From: Bacillota bacterium
Lineage (GTDB): Bacteria > Bacillota > UBA4882 > UBA8346
Assembly (NCBI GenBank): GCA_023426245.1
Contig: JAFABB010000051.1
Coordinates: 248,001-312,000 of the forward strand
Direction: 5' to 3'
Length of the DNA stretch: 64,000 bases
The translations under genes were made by a program, and so were the position numbers. Of this stretch, positions 25,838-34,631 are shown in pieces (position 1 is the first letter of the stretch; every line of letters starts with the position of its first letter). The notes under the pieces were generated by a model. It made no database searches, was not told where the DNA came from, and was given only the letters and a program-made list of their open reading frames with translations.

Positions 25838-26149
25838 ATGAATATTATTGGAGTCACAGCATGCACCGCGGGAATCGCCCACACTTATATCGCCAAGGAA
25901 AAGCTGGTAAAAGCAGCGCTGGAATTGGGACATACGGTGAAAATTGAAACGCAGGGAACCATTGGAACAGAAGATGAATTGACCAGGCAAGATGTTGAAA
26001 AGGCCGATATTGTCATTATTGCGGCAGATATCAAGGTAGGCGGCAAGGAAAGATTTACAGGAAAGAAAGTTATTGAAGTCCCGATGCAGACGGTTATTAA
26101 ATCACCCAAAGCGTTACTCCAAAAAATCGAAGAGAAATTAAAGGGTTAG
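25838..26149 (+). CDS. PTS EIIB component, fructose family
   Basis: ATG 25838 follows AAAGGAGGTGAG, a near-perfect ribosome binding site. The 103-residue product starts MNIIGVTACTAGIAHTY, with the phospho-acceptor Cys9 in the fructose-type CxxGIAHT motif, and contains KIETQGTIGTEDEL. It phosphorylates the sugar during transport by the EIIC encoded 36 bases downstream. The 143 bases before it include three GCAGCTT(C/G/T) units in direct repeat (25720-25751), of unknown meaning. Confidence 0.93.
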   Translation: MNIIGVTACTAGIAHTYIAKEKLVKAALELGHTVKIETQGTIGTEDELTRQDVEKADIVIIAADIKVGGKERFTGKKVIEVPMQTVIKSPKALLQKIEEKLKG

Positions 26150-26185
26150 CAATTTCTTAAAAGTAAATTATGAGGGGGGACTCTA

Positions 26186-27256
26186 ATGAAATTTGGATGG
26201 TCGGTTATTAAACAGCATTTGATGACGGGTATTTCCTATATGATTCCGGTGGTAGTAGTTGGCGGCTTGTGTATGGCGCTTGCAAAAATCTTCGGCGGCG
26301 CTATGGTAGGGGATCAAGTCAATACCATTCCGTGGATGATTAACGAAATCGGGAAAGCCGCGATGACTTTTGTTGTACCGGTGCTTGCAGCGGGAATAGC
26401 ATATTCCATTGCAGACCGTCCCGGTATTGCCCCCGGCTTGGTGATGGGTTTTATTGCCACCAATATTAAAGCCGGATTCATAGGTGGCCTGGTAGGAGCG
26501 TTACTGGTTGGTTATTTAATTGTCTTTCTGCGGACAAAGCTAAAAGTCCCCAACAGTTTCAGGGGACTGATGCCGATTATGGTGCTGCCGCTGCTCTCAT
26601 CTTTTATCGTCGGCTTAATGATGATTGGTTTCCTGGGAGAGCCGATAGCCTATTTGCAACAAGGAATTCTGGAATGGATGAAGTCTATGCAGGGTGGGTC
26701 CAAGTTTATTTTGGGCGCCATTATTGGAGCAATGATGGGATTTGATATGGGCGGTCCTGTCAATAAAACCGCCGGCCTATTTGCAAAAGGATTAATGGCA
26801 GACAAAATATTCGGTCCTGCCTCCGCCATGATTATCGGGGGAATGGTACCTGCGCTGGGTGTTGCTTTGTCGGTTTTCGTAGCCAAGAAAAAATACACCC
26901 GAGCGGAAAATGAAGCCGCCAAAGCTGCTTTTCCTTTAGGATTGTGTTATATCACCGAGGGAGTTCTACCTTTTGCCGCAAGTGATCCGTTTCGAGTTAT
27001 ACCAGCTTGTTCCATAGGCGCCGGCGTTGCCGGAGGTTTGACATTGATGTGGGGGACTGCTTCTCCGGTGCCCCATGGAGGAATTTTTGTCGTTCCGTTA
27101 ATGGATCATCCTTTAATGTTCTTATTGGCTTTACTCATCGGCACCATTGTCACGGCCACAATCCTAACCTTGATTAAGCCGAATCTCAAGGGAGAGGAAG
27201 AAGCAGAGGCTGAAGCGGAAATCGGTTTAAATGATTTGGATATAAAGATTGGTTAA
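26186..27256 (+). CDS. PTS EIIC component, fructose family permease
   Basis: The 356-residue product has eight to ten membrane segments and EIIC-Fru motifs: HLMTGISYMIPVVVVGGLC, GLVMGFIATNIKAGFIGG, GFDMGGPVNKTA, CYITEGVLPFAASDP and GTASPVPHGGIFV. It forms the membrane channel for PTS uptake. A short acidic tail (EGEEEAEAEAEIG) ends it. Start chosen at ATG 26186 with GAGGGGG upstream. Confidence 0.93.
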   Translation: MKFGWSVIKQHLMTGISYMIPVVVVGGLCMALAKIFGGAMVGDQVNTIPWMINEIGKAAMTFVVPVLAAGIAYSIADRPGIAPGLVMGFIATNIKAGFIGGLVGALLVGYLIVFLRTKLKVPNSFRGLMPIMVLPLLSSFIVGLMMIGFLGEPIAYLQQGILEWMKSMQGGSKFILGAIIGAMMGFDMGGPVNKTAGLFAKGLMADKIFGPASAMIIGGMVPALGVALSVFVAKKKYTRAENEAAKAAFPLGLCYITEGVLPFAASDPFRVIPACSIGAGVAGGLTLMWGTASPVPHGGIFVVPLMDHPLMFLLALLIGTIVTATILTLIKPNLKGEEEAEAEAEIGLNDLDIKIG

Positions 27257-27364
27257 TGTTGCCCTTTTGAGACAACATCCAATTAAGTCCATGGTACGTT
27301 TGGTTTCAATCCGACCGATATCTTGATAAATTGCCGCAACGGCTTTAGGGAGGAATTTTACTGC

Positions 27365-28807
27365 ATGAGTAATGAAAAGGTAAAAATGAACGAAGCTTTT
27401 GGAAAATTCGGTCCTATAAAGCAAACTGATGTAGATAATGAACTTCAAAGTTGTTTGCGGCAGTTTGACAAGAAAATAATTGTTTTGGATGATGACCCAA
27501 CCGGCGTACAGACAGTTCATGATATATCGGTGTATACCGATTGGTCGGTTGAAAGTATTGAAGCGGGTTTCAATGAAAGTAATTCCATGTTTTTTATCTT
27601 GACCAATTCCAGGGGACTCATGCCCAAAGAGACGGCAAAAGCACATCGGGAAATAGCGCTGAACATTTTAAAGACAGCGCAGAAATTGAAAAAAGAATTC
27701 ATCATTATCAGTCGCGGCGATTCTACGTTGCGAGGCCATTATCCATTAGAAACAAAAATTATCAAGGAAACCATCGAGTCAAATTCCACAATCCGTTTTG
27801 ATGGTGAGGTCTTGTTTCCTTTTTTTATGGAGGGCGGGCGGTTTACCATCGACGGCGTACATTACGTACAGGAAGGAGACTATTTGATACCCGTGGGAAA
27901 AACTGAATTTGCCCGGGATAAAAGCTTTGGCTTTACTCAGTCTCATCTGGCCAAATGGATTGAGGAGAAATCCGAGGGGCAATTCAAGGCTGAGAATGTC
28001 CAACATATAACCCATGAAGATCTTCGAAAGACAGGCAGCGATGGCATCGTCGAAAAATTAATGAAGGTGGAAAACTTTAATAAAGTCATCGTGGATGCCA
28101 TAGCCTATGTTGACGTTAAAATATTTGCGATTGCTTTGATAAAGGCTATGCGATCCGGAAAAAAATTTATGTTTCGCACGGCTGCTGCATTTCCAAAGGT
28201 TCTCGGCGGCATAAACGATCAAGATTTATTACAAGAAGCGGATATCGTCAAAAAAGAGAATCACCATGGGGGTCTTGTTATTGTCGGCTCCCATGTGCAA
28301 AAGACTTCCGAGCAACTGAATGAGTTAAGGCAGCATAGTATGGTTGAATTTGTTGAATTTAATCAGCATCTAGTTTTAAAACCTGCCGAACTTGAGGCCG
28401 AAGTCGACAGGGTCGTGGCTCTTTGTGAAAAGGATATCCGTTTGGGCAAAACTGTCGTTGTTTACACGAAGAGAGAACGGCTTGATGTTGGGAAGGAAAA
28501 CAAGGAGGAAGAGCTAAAGGTTGCAGTCAGGATTTCGGATGCAGTGACCCGTATTGTTCAAAAGCTGCAAGTAAGGCCCAATTACATGATTGCCAAAGGT
28601 GGCATTACCTCAAGCGATATCGGGACTAAAGGGCTTCAAGTGAAGAAAGCGGTGGTTGCAGGACAAATTAAGCCCGGAGTTCCGGTATGGATTACCGGTC
28701 TTGAAAGTAAGTTTCCTGAAATTCCTTATATTATTTTCCCTGGTAACGTTGGGACAAGGAATACCCTAAGGGAAGTTGTGGAGATTTTGAATGGTCATAA
28801 AATATAG
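27365..28807 (+). CDS. Four-carbon acid sugar kinase family protein (DUF1537)
   Basis: ATG 27365 with GGGAGG nine bases upstream is preferred over the longer frame from 27323. The 480-residue product has the N-terminal substrate domain (LDDDPTGVQTVHDI, TNSRGLMP, SRGDSTLRGHYP) and the C-terminal nucleotide domain (AKGGITSSDIG, then GLESKFPEIPYIIFPGNVGT). Known members phosphorylate D-threonate, L-threonate, D-erythronate or related sugar acids and dihydroxy ketones such as 3-oxo-tetronate. In a PTS operon the substrate should already carry one phosphate or be derived from it, so the true substrate may be new. Next gene: the racemase-like protein, 22 bases on. Confidence 0.9.
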   Translation: MSNEKVKMNEAFGKFGPIKQTDVDNELQSCLRQFDKKIIVLDDDPTGVQTVHDISVYTDWSVESIEAGFNESNSMFFILTNSRGLMPKETAKAHREIALNILKTAQKLKKEFIIISRGDSTLRGHYPLETKIIKETIESNSTIRFDGEVLFPFFMEGGRFTIDGVHYVQEGDYLIPVGKTEFARDKSFGFTQSHLAKWIEEKSEGQFKAENVQHITHEDLRKTGSDGIVEKLMKVENFNKVIVDAIAYVDVKIFAIALIKAMRSGKKFMFRTAAAFPKVLGGINDQDLLQEADIVKKENHHGGLVIVGSHVQKTSEQLNELRQHSMVEFVEFNQHLVLKPAELEAEVDRVVALCEKDIRLGKTVVVYTKRERLDVGKENKEEELKVAVRISDAVTRIVQKLQVRPNYMIAKGGITSSDIGTKGLQVKKAVVAGQIKPGVPVWITGLESKFPEIPYIIFPGNVGTRNTLREVVEILNGHKI

Positions 28808-28828
28808 CCCAAGGAGCGAGCAAAAGTC

Positions 28829-29488
28829 ATGGCAAAGAAAGTTGCGGTTATCCATACTAGTTTTGTATCGGTTAACGATTTAAAAGAATTATTCAAGGAA
28901 ATTATGCCCCAGGTTGAAATGGTGAATATCGTGGATGATAGTCTGCTTGCCGAAGTAAAGGCTCATGGATCGATAACGCCCGGAATCGTAAAAAGAATCT
29001 GTACCTATGCTATGCAGGCGGAAGCACTTGGCGCGGATGCGATTTTAAATCAATGTTCTTCGGTTGGGGAAGCGGTTGATGTGGCCAGAAATATGATCCG
29101 AATCCCTTATATTAAAGTGGATGAAGCAATGGCTGAAGAAGCGGTTAAAATAGGGGGAAAAGTTTCGGTTATTGCTACCGTGGCATCAACAATGGGTCCC
29201 AGTGTAAGGTTGATTAAAAATACCGCCATAAAAATGGATAAGAAGATAGAAGTTAAAGAGTGCCTGGTGGACGGGGCATTGGATGTTTTAATGAAAGAAG
29301 GCAATCAGGAAAAGCATAACCGGATGGTGCTCGGCGAAATCGAGAAGGTTGAAGCGGAAAGCGATGTTGTTGTACTTGCACAGGGAAGTATGACTGTCTT
29401 GCTGCCTCAATTGCAACATATTCAAAAGCCGGTTCTTACAAGCCCGAGATTAGGTGTGCAGCATGTAAAAAGGGTATTGGGAATTTAG
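28829..29488 (+). CDS. Asp/Glu/hydantoin racemase superfamily protein
   Basis: The 219-residue product has the superfamily's doubled alpha/beta fold. The first catalytic Cys is present (ILNQCSSVGEAVDVA, about residue 74), and the mid-domain VSVIATVASTMGPSVRL fits. The second half, where two-cysteine racemases carry GC(T/A), reads VVVLAQGSMTVLLPQL with no Cys, so it may not act as a classical two-base racemase. It could instead be an isomerase, decarboxylase or epimerase for the operon's substrate. ATG 28829 follows AAGGAGCG. Confidence 0.82.
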   Translation: MAKKVAVIHTSFVSVNDLKELFKEIMPQVEMVNIVDDSLLAEVKAHGSITPGIVKRICTYAMQAEALGADAILNQCSSVGEAVDVARNMIRIPYIKVDEAMAEEAVKIGGKVSVIATVASTMGPSVRLIKNTAIKMDKKIEVKECLVDGALDVLMKEGNQEKHNRMVLGEIEKVEAESDVVVLAQGSMTVLLPQLQHIQKPVLTSPRLGVQHVKRVLGI

Positions 29489-29532
29489 TGATCGATATTC
29501 AATGAAATCAAAAAGCACTCAGGAGGAGAAAA

Positions 29533-30378
29533 ATGGCCTTAGTAACACTGGAAGAAGTGTTGAAAGTGCATGATGGTGCTGTTGGCGCTTTTAGTACTTA
29601 TGATCTTTTTACTCTACAAGGAATTATCGGCGCCGCCGAACAAACCGGTCTGCCGGTCATTGCGATGATTGGCGCGCCGATTCTCAATAAACCCGGAAAT
29701 GATGATATTGGCGAAATGATGGTCTCTTTGGCTAAACGTTCTAGTGCCAAGGTATGTATTTTTTTAGATCATTCCAAAGACTATGCAACTTGCCTGAAAG
29801 CTATCCGTCTGGGGTTTAGCGCGGTCATGATAGACGGTTCTTATCTTAGCCTGGAAGAAAACATTGCGCTAACCAATAAAGTCGCCGAAACGGCACACAG
29901 TTTAGGCGTGTCGGTAGAGGCTGAAGTTGGTGCTCTGGCGGGTCTTGAAGACGGTGAAGAGGTTAAAAGCGCCAAGATGGCTAAGCCGGAACATGTGGCG
30001 CAATTCCTGACCGGCGCAAAAGTGGAAGCGCTGGCCGTATCTATCGGCAATGCCCATGGCCTTTATAAAGGCGAACCGAAGTTGGATTTTGATCTCCTGC
30101 AAAAAATTAATCAGATAGCGAGTGTACCTCTGGTATTACACGGTGGCACGGGTTTAACCCAAAAACAGTTTGCAACCGGTGTCAAATTTGGTATCAAGAA
30201 GATCAATATCGGCACTGAAGTCAGGCGTACTTATATTGAAGCCTTTCATAAAACCCACCAAATGGATGTCGACAGTTGGGATATGGCAACAATGTCCCAG
30301 GCGGGTAAAATTGCTGTCAATGGTATGGTAAAGGAAAATCTACAATTCTTTGCCGAAACCTGGAAGGAGTTTTATTGA
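29533..30378 (+). CDS. Class II fructose-bisphosphate aldolase family protein (GatY/KbaY/FbaA-like)
   Basis: The 281-residue TIM barrel has the zinc-dependent aldolase motifs: AFSTYDLFTLQGIIGAAE at the start, FLDHSKDYATC with the catalytic Asp and Zn-binding His, SVEAEVGALAGLEDG, AVSIGNAHGLYKG with Zn-His, LVLHGGTGL with Zn-His and KINIGTEVR with the phosphate loop. It splits a ketose-(bis)phosphate into DHAP and an aldehyde, or does the reverse. In this operon it is likely the last carbon-carbon bond step. AGGAGG-type site (CAGGAGGAG) precedes ATG 29533. Confidence 0.93.
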   Translation: MALVTLEEVLKVHDGAVGAFSTYDLFTLQGIIGAAEQTGLPVIAMIGAPILNKPGNDDIGEMMVSLAKRSSAKVCIFLDHSKDYATCLKAIRLGFSAVMIDGSYLSLEENIALTNKVAETAHSLGVSVEAEVGALAGLEDGEEVKSAKMAKPEHVAQFLTGAKVEALAVSIGNAHGLYKGEPKLDFDLLQKINQIASVPLVLHGGTGLTQKQFATGVKFGIKKINIGTEVRRTYIEAFHKTHQMDVDSWDMATMSQAGKIAVNGMVKENLQFFAETWKEFY

Positions 30379-30416
30379 TAATGTAGGATCGTCCTTGCAA
30401 ATGGGGAGGTGTGAGA

Positions 30417-30680
30417 GTGGAAGCGTCCAAAGAATTTTTAGTCGCCTGTGCGGAAGGTATTCACGCCAGACCTGCGGCTTGCTTAGTCAAACTGGCCAAT
30501 GATTATGCCGGGGAAGTTTTAATTCACTATCAGGAGCAGGTCATTAATGCGAAAAGTATTATGCGCATATTGGCTGCGGGGATTAAGGCCGGAGCACGGA
30601 TTAAAGTAGTTGTTTCCGGTGATTCCCCTCAATCGGTTTTAAAGGAGATTGAAGAACTGCTGGGGGGAGAAGCATCGTGA
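30417..30680 (+). CDS. HPr-family phosphocarrier protein
   Basis: I chose GTG 30417 because GGGGAGG (30402-30408) is eight bases upstream; GTG 30411 would be too close. The 87-residue product has His16 in GIHARPAACLV (Enzyme I phosphorylation site) and Ser47 in NAKSIMRIL, the position that HPr kinase modifies in Bacillota. It relays phosphate from the Enzyme I encoded next (overlap GTGA) to the operon's EIIA. A dedicated HPr inside a catabolic operon is unusual and suggests a self-contained chain. Confidence 0.92.
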   Translation: MEASKEFLVACAEGIHARPAACLVKLANDYAGEVLIHYQEQVINAKSIMRILAAGIKAGARIKVVVSGDSPQSVLKEIEELLGGEAS

Positions 30681-32350
30681 GTATAATCCGAAAAGGGATC
30701 GGCGTTTCCAGCGGCCTCGCCAGCGGGGTTGTTAAGTTGTTAGTATCGGCCGTCGTAAGTGTAGAAAAACGCATTATTGGTGTACACGAGGTCGGCCTGG
30801 AGATGGAGAAATTTAAAACCGGCCTTGAACAATGTATCCAGTCGATCGAAGCACTCATTGGCAAGGCCGTTCAAGAAGTTTCCAAGGAAGAAGTGGCCAT
30901 ACTGGAGGCACACTTATTGATGGCGAAAGATCCGGCTTTGATTGGTGAAGTGATCCAAAAAATTAATGTTGAACGTAAATGCTCGGCTTGGGCCGCAGCG
31001 GAAGTGCTGGATTCTTATATTGCGATGCTTGAAAATTTAGACGACCCATATTTGCGCCAGCGGGTTACTGATGTTGCCGAACTTCGGAAAAATTTGCTCG
31101 GTATATTGGCCGGCTCTGAGCCGGAAGAAACTATGCTTGAAAAAAACAGCGTGATTATTGCGGAAGATCTTGGACCTGCGGAGACGTTGTCGCTTGATCG
31201 GACAAGGATCGCCGCGTTTGTGACTGAAAAAGGCGGCAGGACAAGCCATACTTCCATACTGGCGCGGGCTTTGGGTATTCCGGCGGTTGTCGGTGTACCG
31301 GGAATTTTGGAAGCCTGCGGTGGAAATAATGTGCCGATCATAGTCGACGCCGATAATAGTCTGGTTATCGTAAATCCTAATCAAGAACAGCGTGTGGAAT
31401 ACGAGCAAAAGATTGAAATTTTGGCCAAAGAGAAAGCCGGTTTAAAGGAAAATGCTCACCAGCCCGCTGTTACACACGACGGAAAAAGAATCGGCTTATG
31501 GGCTAATATCGGCAATGCCGATGAAGTCGCCGAGGCACTGGCTAACGGAGCGGAAGGGATTGGACTGTTCCGGACGGAATTTTTATACATGGATAGAATG
31601 GAACTGCCTTCCGAAGAAGAGCAGGAAAATGTCTACCGTCAAGTGCTAACTGCAATGGAAGGACGGCCGGTCGTTATTCGAACTTTGGATCTGGGAGCGG
31701 ATAAAAAGTTGCCGTATATGCCCCTCGAGCAGGAAGAAAATCCGGCAATGGGCTGCCGGGCCATTCGTTTTTGTCTTAAAGAAAAAGGGTTGCTGAGAAT
31801 TCAGTTAAGAGCATTGCTGAAGGCATCCGGAAGCGGCAATCTTTGGATTATGTTTCCCATGATCGCTGTTTTGGAGGAACTTTGTGCCGCGAAAGATTTG
31901 TTGCGCCAGGTTCGTCAGGAGTTAATCCGGGATGGAGTTGTCATTGCCGAAAATATCCGTATAGGAATGATGATTGAAGTTCCAGCTGCGGCCATTAATG
32001 CCGGTTTGTTTGCCGGAGAGGTCGATTTTTTTAGTATTGGCAGTAACGATTTAATCCAATATACATTTGCGGCCGACCGGCAGAACCGGGAAGTTGACTA
32101 TTTATATCAACCGGTAAATCCCGCAATTTTGCGGCTGATTGATCATACGGTGAGAGCGGCGCATTCTGCCGGAATAACAGTAGGTATGTGCGGGGAAATG
32201 GCGGGAGACAGCAGCAATGTAGAGATGTTAATTGGGTTGGGGCTGGACGAATTGAGCATGGCCAGCGGCAGCCTTTTGAAAATGAAAAAGGAAATCTGTC
32301 GGAGCATTTTCAAAGATGCATCCGATCAGCTAAATTTGATACTCAATTAA
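30677..32350 (+). CDS. ptsI: Phosphoenolpyruvate-protein phosphotransferase (PTS Enzyme I)
   Basis: The 557-residue product is a normal-length Enzyme I: N-terminal HPr-binding domain, the phosphohistidine domain with His191 in GGRTSHTSILARALGIPAVVG, and the PEP-binding barrel with GLFRTEFLYMD, RTLDLGADK, FFSIGSNDLIQYTFAADR and Cys in GMCGEMAGD. It takes phosphate from PEP and loads HPr. It starts at GTG 30677, overlapping the HPr stop. Whether the genome has another ptsI for general use cannot be seen here. Confidence 0.94.
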   Translation: MSIIRKGIGVSSGLASGVVKLLVSAVVSVEKRIIGVHEVGLEMEKFKTGLEQCIQSIEALIGKAVQEVSKEEVAILEAHLLMAKDPALIGEVIQKINVERKCSAWAAAEVLDSYIAMLENLDDPYLRQRVTDVAELRKNLLGILAGSEPEETMLEKNSVIIAEDLGPAETLSLDRTRIAAFVTEKGGRTSHTSILARALGIPAVVGVPGILEACGGNNVPIIVDADNSLVIVNPNQEQRVEYEQKIEILAKEKAGLKENAHQPAVTHDGKRIGLWANIGNADEVAEALANGAEGIGLFRTEFLYMDRMELPSEEEQENVYRQVLTAMEGRPVVIRTLDLGADKKLPYMPLEQEENPAMGCRAIRFCLKEKGLLRIQLRALLKASGSGNLWIMFPMIAVLEELCAAKDLLRQVRQELIRDGVVIAENIRIGMMIEVPAAAINAGLFAGEVDFFSIGSNDLIQYTFAADRQNREVDYLYQPVNPAILRLIDHTVRAAHSAGITVGMCGEMAGDSSNVEMLIGLGLDELSMASGSLLKMKKEICRSIFKDASDQLNLILN

Positions 32351-32593
32351 CATAGGAGATGCATCCCCATTGATCAAAAATGGTTCCAAATTAACCGGCA
32401 TATATTGAGTTTTACCTTTTTTGGGAGTTGTAAATTGTTGAAGTTTCGTTCGTACGGTATTCGATGCTGAAAGAAGTTTTTTTACCCCCTAATCAGCTTG
32501 CAGGTTTTTTCCGATAATGAAAGAAATAATTCATAGATTTGGATGCATTTATGCCAAAGATACATACGGATGTAAGTTGAAAAGGAGTTTACG

Positions 32594-33583
32594 ATGGGCT
32601 CGTTTAAAGTAAATGACGATTCACCGGGGTTTATTCCAATCAAAGTTTCCGAAACCGATTCCAACACCAATGCCATCAACGGTAATGTAAATATCGACCC
32701 CCAGTTTCAAAAGATACTGAGTGACTTGGTGCAAAGTCTATCCGGGAACGCCAAGGAACGGGATTCATCGCTTGACCTTGAATCTCTCACAGCTATGATA
32801 GGGAATTTAAAAGGGAAAAATGTTTCGTCTTTAAATCAGTTGCTTCAGGCTAGTGCCTCATTGGGCCAAAGGGAAGAAAGCGATCCTTTAAGCGATTTCG
32901 CCAATGCCCAAATGATAGCTAGATATAAAGTCGCCATGGCAAATTTTGAAAAGGCAATGCAGATGTCCCCTAAAGCATTATCTGATTTTAATCTTGATGC
33001 CTTAAACCGGTTACCGAGCGGTGCTTTAAAACCGATGGGGAAAATTTCCGATGCCCGAGAAGCAAGTTTTCCAGGAGTCAATCCCAATAGGCAAGAAGTG
33101 GCTGAGTTCATTGTCAATGAATGCAGGGCAATCGGTCTTCCTGAACAACTTGGACTTGCCACTGCCGTGACCGAGAGTGAAATGACTCAGTTTTATAAAG
33201 ACGGCACTCCGCTTGGCCATGGTAACGCCGATTCAACCGATTGGGGTATTATGCAGGTGAACGATAAAGCCTGGGGCGATCGCTATGACTTAAATTTGTT
33301 GAAAACGGATTGGAAATATAACATTCGAGCAGGTCTGCTAATACTAAAACATTCTTATGCTGCCGCAATGAAAAATAATGAGGGCCTGAAGGGACCGGGT
33401 GATGCCAATCAAAACCTGGTCCGGGCTGCTTACTCCGGCTATAATGCCGGGGCTGCCAATATTTGGCGTTATCGGACCCCGGTTCATGAGGCCTCCCGGA
33501 CCGGCCTTTATGATGTGATTGATAATCAAGGTTACGATATGCGGGATATCCGCTTTTGGGATAATTACCGGAATTTTTCGTAA
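32594..33583 (+). CDS. Lytic transglycosylase-like protein (SLT/goose lysozyme fold)
   Basis: The 329-residue product has a low-complexity N-terminal half (1-150: LSDLVQSLSGNAKERD) and a C-terminal SLT-like domain (165-310). Catalytic Glu194 lies in ATAVTESEMTQFYK, followed by TDWGIMQVNDKAWG and AAYSGYNAGAANIWRYR. Such enzymes cut glycan strands between MurNAc and GlcNAc. No signal peptide or membrane segment is seen, so export may be by another route (flagellar, phage-like or similar secretion) or act at lysis. AAAGGAG precedes ATG 32594. A strong terminator follows at 33735. Confidence 0.85.
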   Translation: MGSFKVNDDSPGFIPIKVSETDSNTNAINGNVNIDPQFQKILSDLVQSLSGNAKERDSSLDLESLTAMIGNLKGKNVSSLNQLLQASASLGQREESDPLSDFANAQMIARYKVAMANFEKAMQMSPKALSDFNLDALNRLPSGALKPMGKISDAREASFPGVNPNRQEVAEFIVNECRAIGLPEQLGLATAVTESEMTQFYKDGTPLGHGNADSTDWGIMQVNDKAWGDRYDLNLLKTDWKYNIRAGLLILKHSYAAAMKNNEGLKGPGDANQNLVRAAYSGYNAGAANIWRYRTPVHEASRTGLYDVIDNQGYDMRDIRFWDNYRNFS

Positions 33584-33631
33584 AGCGGAGAAGGCATAGG
33601 TTTTAATCCTTGTCTCGGTGGCTTATTGATT

Positions 33632-33716
33632 GAGCCACAGAGTCACGGAGACACAAAGAAAAAACAAGATAAAGCCTCTATGGCAAAAGATATAGGCTAC
33701 AGAGACTCAAAGAAAG
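33632..33716. repeat. Degenerate intergenic repeat
   Basis: CACAGAGTCACGGAGACACA-type sequence at about 33640 and again, shorter, as CTACAGAGACTCAAAGAAAG (33696-33715). It belongs to the kind of decayed non-coding repeats found scattered in such genomes. No coding content. Confidence 0.5.
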
Positions 33717-33734
33717 AATCTATGATTTTATTTC

Positions 33735-33781
33735 AAAAAGCCTTTTCATTCGGTCCGGTTGACTGAATGAAAAGGCTTTTT
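33735..33781. terminator. Strong bidirectional terminator
   Basis: AAAAAGCCTTTTCATTC pairs perfectly with GAATGAAAAGGCTTTTT; inner GTC/GAC also pairs. The A/T runs on both sides serve the transglycosylase (plus) and the acetyltransferase (minus), which converge here. Confidence 0.92.
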
Positions 33782-33824
33782 CGTTAAAAGAGTTATTCTA
33801 TCTCCCGTATCGATTACCGGTGCC

Positions 33825-34631
33825 TTACGGCGCAACGGTTGCATAAGCCCCGACATGCTGATAATTGGACAAGAAAATATAATTTTCGTCGGATTTAAGC
33901 TCTTGGAGGCCCAGCTGATTTGCAATTTTACGCGAGGCGTAATTTTCAAAGTCTGTGCGCCAGCAGGGTATTCGTCCGAATTGTTCATATTGCAAACGAC
34001 TCAGAGTCTGGCAACAATGAAGCCCCAAACCCCTTCCCCGGTATTCCGGACGGGTGGCTACCCCTAACTCACAATAATTTTCAGTGAAAGCGAGGGTAGT
34101 TGCAACACAGGCAATTTCACCATTAATAAAGGCAGCTACAGCTTGTCCTTCGGTTAATAAACGTTCCGGGGAGAAAAAGAATTCCCATAACCAGGGGTCA
34201 TTATAAAAAGCTTCGCCTAACTTTGGGGCATCAAGGGGATTAAGCAGTCGTACTCTGGGGTCATCGGTATATTTTGGGTTCCAGTCTTCCCTGCGGGCCG
34301 CTAAGAAAAGCACTGGTATTGAAAACCGGATGGGCCAATAATTGCCGATTATGGGCAACATTGAATCGGGTATTACCAAATCGGTAGGTTGGTGATTCAG
34401 TTCTCTCAAAATTCGCTGGATGAATGAAATCCGATCGGCTTTTCCATAAAAGAAATTCATCGATGGAAAAAGAGAAGGATATGTGACAACTAAAAGTTTG
34501 GGGTTTAACGGATTATCAACCGTAATAGTACTGGTACCACGGTGCAATAAAAAATTAGTTGAACAATTTTCAGGCAGATCTTCTACCGGGAAATTGATTG
34601 TTTCAAACTTATCTGGGGCTAGCCTACGCAT
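33825..34631 (-). CDS. GNAT-family N-acetyltransferase
   Basis: The start is set at 34631 (MRRLAPDKFE) because GGGAG lies 8 bases upstream; an earlier in-frame ATG at 34661 would contain that site. The 268-residue product has an N-terminal domain (1-150: VVTYPSLFPSMNFFYGK, IIGNYWPIRFSIPVLFLA) and a C-terminal GNAT domain with CELGVATRPEYRGRGLGLHC (acetyl-CoA loop RxxGxG) and ASRKIANQLGL. It resembles the GCN5-like two-domain acetyltransferases of Bacillota; the substrate is unknown. It is monocistronic and opposite to its neighbours. Confidence 0.87.
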   Translation of the reverse strand: MRRLAPDKFETINFPVEDLPENCSTNFLLHRGTSTITVDNPLNPKLLVVTYPSLFPSMNFFYGKADRISFIQRILRELNHQPTDLVIPDSMLPIIGNYWPIRFSIPVLFLAARREDWNPKYTDDPRVRLLNPLDAPKLGEAFYNDPWLWEFFFSPERLLTEGQAVAAFINGEIACVATTLAFTENYCELGVATRPEYRGRGLGLHCCQTLSRLQYEQFGRIPCWRTDFENYASRKIANQLGLQELKSDENYIFLSNYQHVGAYATVAP

